29,588 nucleotides of DNA from Paulinella micropora (taxonomy: Eukaryota > Cercozoa > Imbricatea > Euglyphida): positions 185,685-215,272 of the forward strand of contig BJOX01000119.1 in assembly GCA_009731375.1 (NCBI GenBank), read 5' to 3'. The translations under genes and the position numbers were made by a program. Positions 16,000-25,916 of the stretch are shown in pieces (position 1 is the first letter of the stretch; every line of letters begins with the position of its first letter). The notes beneath the pieces were generated by a model, which had not been told where the DNA came from, ran no database searches, and worked only from the letters and a program-made list of their open reading frames with translations.

Positions 16000-18900
16000 A
16001 TGGCCAGCGACATTGGCCGTCTACTACTCTCAATGGATTACAAATACGCGAAGCACGGAGCTACCACTGTGGCCCTTATGGGACAAGGTAGAATCGCCGA
16101 AGACCTGGACAATCCCCGTGGGAATGCCTCTTCGACGGGCTCTGGCCCGATGTCCCAGGATGGGAGGATGAGGGCTCGCGTATATGACGGAATTCCTGAA
16201 CCACGTGGAGAGGCTATCTTAGCTGCGCCTCATCCTTCCTCCCCAAACCTGGCACACGGGTCGGCGCTTCAACATAAGGCGAGCGGCGCTATATGGCAGA
16301 TGGCACCGCCGCCTCGACGGTACCGGCGGGTAGATCGGTACGACAAGGACGGGCGTAATCTGATTGTCTGGGGGCTCTCAGAACGCGCCAATCTACAGGA
16401 GATCGCCTCCAAAATGAGCGGTCTTGGTCTGGTGGTCCCGGTAATGGAGTGGCAAGGCCAGCGAATGTCTCGTCACCTGGAGCTGGTCTACGAGGACGAT
16501 GACAGCAGGCAGACGGCGTTGCAGCAACTCAAACATCTCAAATTCTTCGGCAGAGGGGTCAATGTGGCCCTTGGGCGCAGGTTCAGGGACAGGGAACGTG
16601 TCCGAAGGCTTATTCGCATCCATCTGCGTGGGGAAGCGGCGGTCCGGAAGGAGGAAGCTGCGACGGGATATCGCGTCTTGCCTCTGCATGAAGAATGTGT
16701 CGATGATGTGCAGGTGGTGTCTTCGGAATTGGCTGCCGATGCACCTAAGTGTGTGTCTGAGTGTGCTGATGTGCATGTGGTGCCCCTGCATTCGGCGGCC
16801 AGTGCAGTGGGGGACCAACCTGCGCAAGCACCTGCAGAGGGGGGCAGCACGAGGGCGGAAGCCAAGCGCGGCCGTCGGGTCCGGAAACGAGCCAAGAAGC
16901 ACCGCTCCAAGCAGTTCGATACCGGCTTCAAGCTACTCGTCGCGAGTCACAACTGGCAGGGTAAAACGGGATACGACAACGTAGGCACGGCGGAATGGGC
17001 ATCATTCTACAAGCACGAGGGCTGGCTAGTCATCGGGGCTCAGGAGCACCGCATGGGCAAGAAGCAACTTTCCAAATGCAGCCTGGATGGATTCCGGATT
17101 TTTGGAAAACCTGCGGAGGTCAGCGAGAAAAATCGCTGCAAGGGTGGGGTTCTATTCGCGGTGGCTAACTTCCTTGGTCCGTATTGCAACCTGGTGTCAG
17201 CCCCCGTCGACCACCGGCAGCAAGTGTGGCTGCGTATCGCCTCGGGTGTTACCGGCGCTCAGGATATCTATGTGGGCAACGGCTACTTTCCCCAGGAAAC
17301 GCAGGAAGAAGAGTCGTCAGAGGCGTATGCGGCCTGGCAGGCAGCTATAGCTTTTTTTGGAGCCAAAGGTCTTGTGGTCACGGTGGCGGATGCCAACGCG
17401 AAGCTCGGGCCGGCATGCAGCCGAAAAGAGGAGGGCATCGTCGGTCAGCACGGGGAGGTCGATGATAAGGGAGCACCGGTACGTTCGGAGAACGGCAAGA
17501 GACTCGCGGCTGTCCTCGTCGCTACGGGCCTGCGAAATCTGAGCGGCTTCTCGTGCCCAGTGGAAGGGTCCTACTGGTGGTCCCGGCGTGAGCAGCGCGG
17601 CATGGGCACAGGCAAGCACCTCCTCGATTACATCTGCGCGTCGCCTGGCTTGGCATCTGGAGCAAAGTTCGGAGTATGCGAAGATGATCTTGATACGGAC
17701 CACAAGGCAGTATGGGCCGAACTGACGTGGAGCGGCCAGCGCCGGCCAAAGCGGGCTGCGAAACCTTACAGGTCCTTTCGTGTTGATAAGCTTATTGGTG
17801 CTGGTGTCTCGGGTAATGATCACGCTGCGAAGCAAGCGCTGGATTATCTACGCGACAAGTTCGATGACGTATTCCAGCATTGCCTACAGAAGCTTGGAGT
17901 GCATCAGCTGCCTGAGCTTGACCTATCGGGTGGTGCCGACAGCCAACGGGTGGTAGATGACGTCACCGAGCGAGTGGCGCAGTCCTTCCGAATGGCGGCG
18001 CACCGGGTCCTTGGCTCCAGATGTATACGACCCCGTTTCACCAACAATTGGTTCGACGGGGAGCTAAAGGAGCTCATTCAGCAGGCAGCGCCGGGAGACG
18101 CAGCATACAGGAGGGATGAATTGAATGCGGAAGCCCGTCTGAATTGGCTACGGCTCCGCAAGCAAATTCGGAAGGCAACTCGGGCCAAGAAGTCCGCCTC
18201 CTTCAAGCAAGTGCAGGAAGAAGCGGTCAAATGTCAACGCGAGCAATCCTCAAAGCGCTTTTGGCTACTCGCGAAGCGGCTTGGCGGGGCACGCAGAACG
18301 AAGGTCTCCGCGCCGGTGCAAAGGGAGGATGGCTCACTGGCGTGTACGCTGCCGGAAAAGGTCGCTCGGTGGGAGGAATTTCGGAAAAATTCGGTGAAGC
18401 CACGGGAAAATCCGGCAAGTGCGGCTGTTGTGGTGGAGTGCTGTGCAGAAGCAGGCTCGCTGGAGTGGGAGGAAGCCGAAGCTAAGCGGCAGTTCCACTG
18501 GAACGATCGCTTCAGAGATGAGGTGGCCCGGGCTATGAAGGAGCACGAAGTAGGTGAAGACACTTGCGAAGAGCTGGACAAGCCGTTCACGCAAGAGGAG
18601 GTCCTTGCAAGGCAACGTGCCCTGAATAACCACAAAGCTTGTGGCGAGGACAAAGTGAAGAACGAGATGCTCAAGTATGGCGGCGCCTACATCAATGGCT
18701 ACTTAACGCAGTACTTCAACTGGATTCGAGAAGCCGAGAGGACTCCAAAAGCTTGGGGCAAGGGAATCATCGTCAATATCCCCAAGGGTGGGGATCCTAC
18801 GGATCCTGACAACTGGAGGGATATCTCGATTATTAGTTGCCTTGGTAAGCTGTATCTGTCCTTATTAGCTACTCGTCTAACGCTCTTCGTGGATGGCCCG

Positions 18901-21108
18901 GATAAGCTACGTCCAGAGCAGGGAGGCTTCCGCCCGGGGCGTCGCACTACGGATCAGGTCTTTACCCTTTGGCAGAGGTTGAAGGGGCGTCAGCAGCAGA
19001 AGCGGGAGTCGTATGTCCTGTTCGTCGATCTACGCAAGGCTTTCCCGTCTGTTTGGAGAGATGGCCTATTTGAGAGGCTCTGGAAGCTGGGTGTAAGGGG
19101 CAAGTTCTGGCGCACGCTACGCAGGTGCTACGAGCAGACTTCGTCGCAAGTGCTAGTTGATGGAGCACTCACCCCCGAAGTACTGGAGGGTGTAGGCGTC
19201 CAACAGGGGTCCCCTCTCTCTCCCACACTCTTCAACGTCTTTATGGATGAGCTGTGTGATCGGCTGGCGAGTGCCCTCAAGATCACGGATGTGAAGCGGC
19301 TGAACGACATCAAGGCACTTCTATACGCGGACGACGTGGCCCTCATCGCTCACAGTCGCACCGAGCTCCAGAAGATGGTCAATGTTGTGGCCAAGTTCGC
19401 GGAAGATTACCGGCTGGAAGTCAACTTGAAGCCCGGCAAGACGGAAATCATGCCCATTTACACGTCGAGCAAGGCGAAACGACCAAGTATCAGGGAGCGA
19501 GGTGAGCCCGTGGTGTGGTTTCGCGGCCAGAAGCTTTGTGTCACCAGTCAGTACAAGTACCTGGGAGTGGTTATCACCGACGACCTGAAGTGGAAGGAGC
19601 AGGCCCTGCGGGCTACGCGTGTCACTGAAGTCGCCACCGCAGGTTGGTACTCTTTGTGGTGTGCAGGTGAGATACAAGCTAGGTATCGTCTCATGTGCTG
19701 GAATCAACTTGTGGGGGCCAAGCTGAAGTACGCCTTCGATGTCTGGCGTGCCCCCGTATCGCAGCTCACCAAGCTGGAGGCAGCAATGCTGCGCCCCATG
19801 AGGATGATTCTCGGCATCAGCCCTAAGACAAGCAAGTGGATTACACTCTTTCTGGCGCGCTCTTTGAGTGCGGAGCGTTTGCGGCGGGCGGCGCAACTGA
19901 AGTTCTATGGACGGCTGCGTGTTCTACCGGAGAAGCGATTTCCTGTCATCGCATCTCAAGTCAAATCCGACTGGACTGCGGAGGCCGAAGGCGCTATCAG
20001 GGACTCAATGGATCTACAACAAGGGCTTCAGGAGCTCCTAAATAGCTCAGAGAAGGACCTCGAGGGTTGGTGTTCGACTGTGGACAAGTGGGCCCTTCAG
20101 CAGGACGTCAAGATGGTGCAGCAACTGATGTGGGACAAGCGAGAGGCAGGCAGCGATCTTACTGATGGCCTGCGAGTCATCCTAAGACAAGTCTTTGGAA
20201 CTAAGGAGTTCCCAAGATGGGTAGCCCTTGATGATGCGCATTATAATCTGCTTCGGAGAAGGTTGCTCAGCTGCAACAACCGCCTTCGGTTGTACCGCAG
20301 CAAGTTGGTCAGTGGCATGTCCCCTCGCTGCTTCTGTTGTCATGATGATGTCAATGAGTCCCTTGCGCACTTCTTATGGGATTGCCCCATGCATGAGGGG
20401 AGACGTAAGCAGCTGTTGCTGAGTATGCAGAGGCTCGGTGGCATGGCTGTGGGGGGTGCTGAGGGGGATGGAGGGAGTGAGGAGGGTGGTGAGGTCGTAG
20501 GCGGTGAGGTTGTGGTGGAGGATGTGTTGCTTGGGCGGGAGCGGGAGGGCTCTGTGCGGCAGGGTTGGGATGATATGTCGCCTGTGGATCAATCACGATT
20601 GTTTTGTAAGCTTTTTCAGGGGAAGTCGCGCTTCCGCAGTAACTTTAGGCTTGCTGCGTTGTTAGGGGTTACAGCGTTGCGTCCCCCTCCAAAGTTGGAT
20701 GTGTTGTTTGGATCATATGTGTCTGAGTGTTGGTCTGCTAGGGAGGGTAAAAGGGAGGAGCTTGGGGTGGAGGATGGGGGCGAGGAGGTGATTGACCTCA
20801 CTGAGGTTCCATCAGCTTCTGTCCCACCCTCTCCCCCAAGTGACGTTGATGTTGCGCGGCGCGGCCGTCCGCGCAGTGTGGACGTCCTGGCTAGAGAGAG
20901 GGGTTCGGGAGCGCAGCGTAGTGTCTCCGAGTTCTTCTCTTCAGCTAACACCCTCGCATCTAGCTCTTCATGCACTTCACAGCCCCCATCTGCCCCTGCT
21001 GTTGCTGTTGCTGCTATGTCTGTTTGGTGTTCTGACAATGCGTTGGGATCGGCTGACCCCGGTGACCCAATGGAGGCACATGTCCAGGATCTGGATCTGA
21101 TGCTATAG
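16000..21108 (+). CDS. LINE polyprotein: ORF1p-like domain, APE endonuclease, reverse transcriptase
   Basis: 1702 residues from the ATG at 16000 (a GTG precedes it; in-frame TAA at 15982). Residues 115-205 (NLIVWGL ... DSRQTALQQLKHLKFF ... RFRDRERVRR) resemble the RNA-binding domain of many LINE ORF1 proteins. A basic stretch (RGRRVRKRAKKHR, about 290-302) may be a nuclear signal. Residues 310-576 are an exonuclease-endonuclease-phosphatase domain: N318, E349, D464/N466 (VADAN) and D567-H568. Reverse transcriptase spans about 876-1195: KACGEDKVKNEML, GGFRPGRRTTDQ, FVDLRKAF (D1010), QQGSPLSPTLFNVF, YADD (1109-1112) and YKYLGVVI. A C-X2-C-X9-H-X4-C knuckle lies at 1444-1462. The tail has VIDLT (1597-1601), RRGRPR (1620-1625) and QRSVSEFF (1639-1646). 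No RNase H was seen. All catalytic residues are present. Confidence 0.93.
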   Translation: MASDIGRLLLSMDYKYAKHGATTVALMGQGRIAEDLDNPRGNASSTGSGPMSQDGRMRARVYDGIPEPRGEAILAAPHPSSPNLAHGSALQHKASGAIWQMAPPPRRYRRVDRYDKDGRNLIVWGLSERANLQEIASKMSGLGLVVPVMEWQGQRMSRHLELVYEDDDSRQTALQQLKHLKFFGRGVNVALGRRFRDRERVRRLIRIHLRGEAAVRKEEAATGYRVLPLHEECVDDVQVVSSELAADAPKCVSECADVHVVPLHSAASAVGDQPAQAPAEGGSTRAEAKRGRRVRKRAKKHRSKQFDTGFKLLVASHNWQGKTGYDNVGTAEWASFYKHEGWLVIGAQEHRMGKKQLSKCSLDGFRIFGKPAEVSEKNRCKGGVLFAVANFLGPYCNLVSAPVDHRQQVWLRIASGVTGAQDIYVGNGYFPQETQEEESSEAYAAWQAAIAFFGAKGLVVTVADANAKLGPACSRKEEGIVGQHGEVDDKGAPVRSENGKRLAAVLVATGLRNLSGFSCPVEGSYWWSRREQRGMGTGKHLLDYICASPGLASGAKFGVCEDDLDTDHKAVWAELTWSGQRRPKRAAKPYRSFRVDKLIGAGVSGNDHAAKQALDYLRDKFDDVFQHCLQKLGVHQLPELDLSGGADSQRVVDDVTERVAQSFRMAAHRVLGSRCIRPRFTNNWFDGELKELIQQAAPGDAAYRRDELNAEARLNWLRLRKQIRKATRAKKSASFKQVQEEAVKCQREQSSKRFWLLAKRLGGARRTKVSAPVQREDGSLACTLPEKVARWEEFRKNSVKPRENPASAAVVVECCAEAGSLEWEEAEAKRQFHWNDRFRDEVARAMKEHEVGEDTCEELDKPFTQEEVLARQRALNNHKACGEDKVKNEMLKYGGAYINGYLTQYFNWIREAERTPKAWGKGIIVNIPKGGDPTDPDNWRDISIISCLGKLYLSLLATRLTLFVDGPDKLRPEQGGFRPGRRTTDQVFTLWQRLKGRQQQKRESYVLFVDLRKAFPSVWRDGLFERLWKLGVRGKFWRTLRRCYEQTSSQVLVDGALTPEVLEGVGVQQGSPLSPTLFNVFMDELCDRLASALKITDVKRLNDIKALLYADDVALIAHSRTELQKMVNVVAKFAEDYRLEVNLKPGKTEIMPIYTSSKAKRPSIRERGEPVVWFRGQKLCVTSQYKYLGVVITDDLKWKEQALRATRVTEVATAGWYSLWCAGEIQARYRLMCWNQLVGAKLKYAFDVWRAPVSQLTKLEAAMLRPMRMILGISPKTSKWITLFLARSLSAERLRRAAQLKFYGRLRVLPEKRFPVIASQVKSDWTAEAEGAIRDSMDLQQGLQELLNSSEKDLEGWCSTVDKWALQQDVKMVQQLMWDKREAGSDLTDGLRVILRQVFGTKEFPRWVALDDAHYNLLRRRLLSCNNRLRLYRSKLVSGMSPRCFCCHDDVNESLAHFLWDCPMHEGRRKQLLLSMQRLGGMAVGGAEGDGGSEEGGEVVGGEVVVEDVLLGREREGSVRQGWDDMSPVDQSRLFCKLFQGKSRFRSNFRLAALLGVTALRPPPKLDVLFGSYVSECWSAREGKREELGVEDGGEEVIDLTEVPSASVPPSPPSDVDVARRGRPRSVDVLARERGSGAQRSVSEFFSSANTLASSSSCTSQPPSAPAVAVAAMSVWCSDNALGSADPGDPMEAHVQDLDLML

Positions 21109-21120
21109 TCTGAGGAAGCC

Positions 21121-21129
21121 TATTATTAC

Positions 21130-21188
<59 letters not shown>

Positions 21189-21220
21189 TTATTCTTATTC
21201 TTATTGTTATTGTTATTATA

Positions 21221-21266
<46 letters not shown>
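21121..21266 (+). repeat. (TTA)n tail of the LINE
   Basis: Begins 12 nt after the LINE stop codon. Mostly ATT/TTA with TTC, TTG and TAA interruptions. By analogy with LINEs that end in short repeats rather than poly(A), it is probably the 3' tail, perhaps fused with a pre-existing target repeat. Confidence 0.8.
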
Positions 21267-21268
<2 letters not shown>

Positions 21269-21440
21269 TAGGGAGTACATAGGCCATCGGTCCTTTCCAT
21301 GGGCTGATTGGTATAAAGCTCCTAGAGTAATGTTCTATGCCGTCACTTCCTTTATTCCACCGATTAGTGTGGAGACTTTCCTTATGGAATGGAGGACTGG
21401 ATGCACATGACCTTTTGGCTCAGCAATTGGCAGGAGATAC
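21267..21440 (+). mobile_element. ~175-bp island between TTA tracts, possible SINE-like element
   Basis: Short unique sequence with (TTA)n on both sides. Its 3' part has ATGGAGGAC and GCACATGACC about 50 nt before the TTA tract, reminiscent of the LINE 3' signature (ATGGAGGC-CATGT). It is too short for a LINE. It could be a non-autonomous partner or a severely truncated copy. No Pol III boxes were recognised. Confidence 0.35.
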
Positions 21441-21539
21441 ACTATTATTATTAAGATCATTATTATCATTATTATTATTAGTATTATTAGTATTACTATT
21501 ATTAATATTATGATTATTATTATTATCATCATCATCATC

Positions 21540-21587
<48 letters not shown>

Positions 21588-21612
21588 GCTATTATTATTA
21601 TTATTATTATTA

Positions 21613-21684
<72 letters not shown>

Positions 21685-21760
21685 GCATCTACATATACGT
21701 GCACACACACAAATACATATACATTCAAATATACATATGTGAATACATATAGGTGCACAC
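21441..21760 (+). repeat. (TTA)n and ATACAT-type arrays
   Basis: TTA with ATC and TTG variants to about 21681, then CA, ATACAT and related repeats to about 21760. The frames rich in I or N are its translation. Confidence 0.92.
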
Positions 21761-21791
21761 AGAGTATGCAACTGTCCGCCCCACTGTTTAC

Positions 21792-21892
21792 CTTGTCTGT
21801 GGCGTGGACGTTGGCGCCCGCGGCGAGGAGCGCCTGGGCAATGTGTCTGTGCGACCGTTGCACCCGGTCTCGATCAGGGCCGTGTAGTTCCA
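21792..21892 (-). pseudogene. ankyrin-repeat exon with a 2-bp insertion (exon C)
   Basis: Minus strand: pyrimidine-rich sequence ending in TCTAG, then WNYTALIETGCNGRTD, a frame change, IAQALLAAGANVHATDK, and a GTAAAC donor. With two extra bases (an AC duplication within GACACATT) discounted, the exon is exactly 33 codons and phase 0, like exons A and B. The boundaries are 101 bp apart, which fits this reading. If included in a transcript it would shift the frame. If skipped, the frame is kept. A sequencing error is a simple alternative. Confidence 0.6.
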
Positions 21893-22087
21893 CTAGACAA
21901 GGAAGACAAGACAAGGAGACGTGCGCACAGTAGGCCACGCCACAACAAGGAGCGGCTGCGTCTGCTTCTGTGTGTATGTGTACATGTGTATGCATCGGCC
22001 CGTGTGACGGTGGGGAGAGCGAGCATCGCAACGCAAACAAGAAAAACAAAAGAAGCCAGGTACAAGAGAAAGGAGAAAACGCATGAG
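21893..22087. other. putative intron sequence upstream of exon C
   Basis: Mixed sequence between the acceptor of exon C and a GATA tract. No further exon was recognised. Confidence 0.45.
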
Positions 22088-22178
22088 GTAGATAGATAGA
22101 ATCTAGATAGATGATAGATAGATGATAGATAGATAGATAGATAGATAGATAGACAGATAGATAGATAGATAGATAGAT
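22088..22178 (+). repeat. GATA microsatellite
   Basis: GATA with GATGATA slips, followed by the dispersed repeat at 22178. Confidence 0.92.
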
Positions 22179-22262
22179 GAGATGTCGCAAAAGGAATGTA
22201 GTCCTTGCAAAGGAACGCAGTTTCACATCAAACAGTAATTTGTGTACTGTGCATGTGTCCGG
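22178..22262 (+). repeat. ~85-bp dispersed repeat shared with 4027-4110
   Basis: GATGAGATGTCGCAAA through GTGCATGTGTCC, differing from the 4-kb copy at a few positions. Both copies are entered from a GATA tract. Here it continues into non-repetitive DNA, there into GATA. Confidence 0.88.
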
Positions 22263-22440
22263 GATGGGAATCATGGGTAGACTGTGTTCTGGAAAAAAGA
22301 AGAGGAGGACGTTGAAGAAAAAGGCAATCTAGGAATGGAGAGTGGGGAGGATAAGGAAGAAGGGAAAGAAAAGGAAGCCGTTAGTCCAAGTGTTTTGAGC
22401 ACCGTAAGCTTGCGCAAGCTACAATGATGACATTGTATAA
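22263..22440. other. non-repetitive island, no gene seen
   Basis: Purine-rich sequence (GGAAAAAAGAAGAGGAGG and similar) ending before a TATATA tract and GATA array. Nothing coding was recognised. Confidence 0.5.
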
Positions 22441-22526
22441 GGCCTATATATATATATATAGATAGATGGATAGATAGATAGATAGATAGATAGATAGGCA
22501 GGTAGATAGGTAGGTAGGTAGGTAGG

Positions 22527-22584
<58 letters not shown>

Positions 22585-22585
22585 T

Positions 22586-22623
<38 letters not shown>

Positions 22624-22719
22624 GGATGGATGGATGGATGGATGGATGGATGGATGGATAGATGGATAGATGGATGGATGGATGGATGGATAGATAGATG
22701 GATAGGTGGATGGATACGT

Positions 22720-22760
<41 letters not shown>

Positions 22761-22902
22761 GTAGATAGATAGATGGATGGATGGATGGATAGATGATATA
22801 TGGATAGATGGACTGATACATAGATAGGCAGGTAGATGGATAGATAAAAAAGATAAACAGACAGACAGATAGATAGATAGATAGACAGATAGATAGACAG
22901 AC

Positions 22903-22935
<33 letters not shown>
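22441..22935 (+). repeat. TA then GATA / GATG / GGTA microsatellite
   Basis: Short (TA)n then about 480 bp of GATA with GATG and GGTA islands and rare interruptions. Confidence 0.95.
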
Positions 22936-23069
22936 CACAGTGCATGCAGGTATGTTTTACATCGCTTGTGCACACTCAAGTATGCTTCAAAAGGCATTTT
23001 TCGTGAGTAGTTGTTGATTAGGCACTGCAGGGCTCGTCTGTGCTGCCTCCTGTCCCGCCCCGCACTGAC

Positions 23070-23192
23070 CCTGCCTCTTGACTCCACGTCGGCGCGCTGT
23101 GCCAAGAGCTCCCGGACGCGATCGAGTTCGCCATTCCGCGCCGCTTCCACAAACTTCTCGGCGGACTCGGCTGGCCAGAGCCAAACGCGCAT
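23070..23192 (-). CDS. N-terminal-type ankyrin exon (exon D)
   Basis: On the minus strand an ATG at 23192 opens [14 protein letters not shown]...[16 protein letters not shown], then a weak donor GTCAGT. The [20 protein letters not shown] part is a typical first (capping) ankyrin repeat: a helix with AARNGE, then LL before the loop. It lies 1.2 kb upstream of exon C on the same strand, and ending before GTCAGT leaves phase 0, matching the phase of exons A-C. A (CT)n pyrimidine tract lies upstream on this strand, so the piece may instead begin at an acceptor (GGCCAG at about 23171-23176), although that would give a different phase. Start and donor are both uncertain. Confidence 0.55.
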
Positions 23193-23203
23193 CAAGAGAG
23201 GAC

Positions 23204-23206
<3 letters not shown>

Positions 23207-23244
<38 letters not shown>

Positions 23245-23274
23245 GGTTTGTATGTATGTATGTATGTATGCATG

Positions 23275-23359
<85 letters not shown>

Positions 23360-23372
23360 GTATGTATGTATG
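23207..23372 (+). repeat. GA and GTAT/GTATAT arrays
   Basis: (GA)n to about 23242 (a CT tract for minus-strand transcripts), then GTAT and GTATAT repeats. Confidence 0.93.
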
Positions 23373-23440
23373 TCTTACATGTCGTTTATAAACGTCCATT
23401 TGATTCATGTATATATGTTGTCTACATTTGTATGTATGCA

Positions 23441-23731
23441 CAACAAAAATAACACCAGCAACAACAACAAAAGCAACAACGACAGAAACAACAACAACGA
23501 CAACGACAACAACGACAACGACAAAGATAACAAAGATAACAACGATAACGATAACAACAACAGCAACAGCAATAGCAACAACAACAACCACAACAACGAC
23601 GACAGAACGACAGCAACCACAACAACGACAATAACGACAGCAACAAATGACAAAGAAAATGATAACAAACAACAGAACAAACAACAACAACGACGACGAC
23701 GACAACAACGATCACAACGACGACAACAACG

Positions 23732-23783
<52 letters not shown>

Positions 23784-23897
23784 GCAGCAACAAGCAACAA
23801 CAAGCAACAACATCAACAACATCAACAACAGCAACAACAGCAACAACAAACAACAACAAACAACAACAAACAAACAACAAACAAACAACAAGAACAA

Positions 23898-23937
<40 letters not shown>

Positions 23938-24015
23938 TCAGCAGCAGCAGCAGCAACATCATCATCATCAACAACAACAACTACTACGACGACGACAACG
24001 ACGACAACGACGACG

Positions 24016-24049
<34 letters not shown>

Positions 24050-24147
24050 ACAACAACAAACAAAAACAAACAAACACAACATCAATAATAATAACAACAA
24101 ACAAAAACAGCAAACAAAACAACAAAAACAACAAAAACAACAAAAAC
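23441..24147 (+). repeat. CAA-based trinucleotide array (CAA, GAC, CAT, CAG variants)
   Basis: About 700 bp of CAA and related trinucleotides with blocks of ATC, CAG and GAC. It yields Q/N-rich frames on the plus strand and V/C-rich frames on the minus strand. No non-repetitive domain is attached, so I do not call a gene. Confidence 0.9.
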
Positions 24148-24249
24148 GTAAGTAAGTAAGTAAGTAAGTAAGTAATTAAGAAGAAAGTAAGAAGAATAGA
24201 AAGTAAGTAAGTTAAGTAAGTGTGAATGCTGCAAAAAGGTAGCGATAAA
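24148..24249 (+). repeat. AAGT tetranucleotide array
   Basis: (GTAA)n with a few slips and a short non-repeat piece before the GTAT array. Confidence 0.9.
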
Positions 24250-24596
24250 TGTATGTATGTATGTATGTATGTATGTATGTATGTATGTATGTGTGTGTAT
24301 GTATGTATGTATGTATGTATGTCTGTAATGTATGTATGGATGTATGTATATAACATTGTATCGAGTCAGTAAGTAAAAAAGTAAGACTAAGGTAAGTAAG
24401 TAATTAAGTAATTATGTAAGTATGTAAGTATGTATGTATGTGTGTATGTATGTATGTATGAATGTATGAATGTATGTGTGAATGTATGTATGAATGTATG
24501 AATGTATGGATGTGTGTCAGCAAGAAAGTGGGTAACAAAGTAAGTAAGTAAGAAAGTAAATAAGTAAATAAGTATGTATCTATGAATGAATGCATG

Positions 24597-24627
<31 letters not shown>

Positions 24628-24645
24628 GCAAGAAAGTGGGTAAGC

Positions 24646-24682
<37 letters not shown>

Positions 24683-24908
24683 GTAAGTGCGTACGTACAT
24701 ACGTACGTATGTATGTATGTATGTATGTATGTATGTATGTATGTATGTGTATGTGTATGTGTGCATGTATGTATGTATGTACGTATGTATGTATGTATGT
24801 ATGTATGAATGTAAGCAGGAAAGTGGGTAACCAAGTAAGCAAGTAAGTAAGTAAGTAAGCATGTATGTATGTATGTATGTATGTAAGCAGGAAAGTGGGT
24901 AATCAAGC

Positions 24909-24941
<33 letters not shown>

Positions 24942-25161
24942 TGTATGTATGTATGTATGTATGTATGTATGTATGTATGTATGTATGCCAGCAGGAAAGT
25001 GTGTAACCAAGTAAGCAAGCAAGCAAGTAAGTAAGTAAGTAAGTAAGTACGTAAGTACGTACGTACGTACGTATGTATGTATGTATGTATGTATGTATGT
25101 ATGTATGCATGCATGTATGCATGTAAGCAGAAAAGTGGGTAACCAAGTAAGTAAGTAAGTT

Positions 25162-25193
<32 letters not shown>

Positions 25194-25203
25194 TGTATGT
25201 ATG

Positions 25204-25234
<31 letters not shown>

Positions 25235-25739
25235 GCAAGAAAGTGGATAACCAAGTAAGTAAGTAAGTAAATAAGTACGTACGTACGTACGTACGTACGT
25301 ATGTATGTATGTATGTATGTATGTATGTATGTATGTATGTATGCATGTACGTATGTACGTATGTATGCATGTATGCATGTATGCATACATGTATTTATGA
25401 ATGTAAGCAAGAAAAAAATGTAACTAAGTAAGCAAGTAAGTAAGGCAGTAAGTTAGTAAGTAAGTAAATAAGTACGTGGGTAACCAAAAAAGTAAGCAAG
25501 TAACTAAGTAAATAAGTACTTACATTATGTATGTATGTATGTATGTATGTATTCATGCATGCATGTATGTATGTAAGAACGTAAGCAAGAAAATGGGTAA
25601 CCAAATAAGTAAGTAAGTAAGTAAGTAAGTACGTACGTACGTACGTACGGACATACGTATGTATGTACGTATGTATGTATGTATGTATGTATGTATGAAA
25701 GCAAGCAAAAAAAAGTAGATAGCCAAGTAAATAAGTAAG

Positions 25740-25771
<32 letters not shown>

Positions 25772-25916
25772 TGTATATAAGAAAGAAAGAAAGTGGGTAG
25801 CCAAGTAAGTAAGTAAGTAAGTAAGTACGTATGTATGTATGTATGTATGTATGTATGTATGTATGTATGTATGAATGAATGTAAGCAAGAAAGTGGGTAA
25901 CGAAGTAAGTAAGTAC

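Larger units (their letters stand above)
15004..21266 (+). mobile_element. apparently full-length non-LTR (LINE) retrotransposon
   Basis: About 6.1 kb between (TTA)n tracts, with its own (TTA)n tail: a ~990-nt structured 5' leader (about 15004-15999), one long uninterrupted ORF (16000-21108) and a very short 3' UTR. There are no LTRs. Such elements move by target-primed reverse transcription: the endonuclease nicks DNA and the RT copies the RNA from the nick. The intact ORF suggests recent activity. The exact 5' end and any target-site duplication cannot be defined because both flanks are TTA repeats. It lies antisense within the putative intron between ankyrin exons at 21.8 and 7.7 kb. Clade assignment needs a phylogeny. 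Confidence 0.88.

Noticed and set aside
23256-24159. Q/N-rich frame that could be read as a prion-like protein
   Set aside because: It is the CAA array read in frame, starts inside a GTAT array and has no flanking globular domain.
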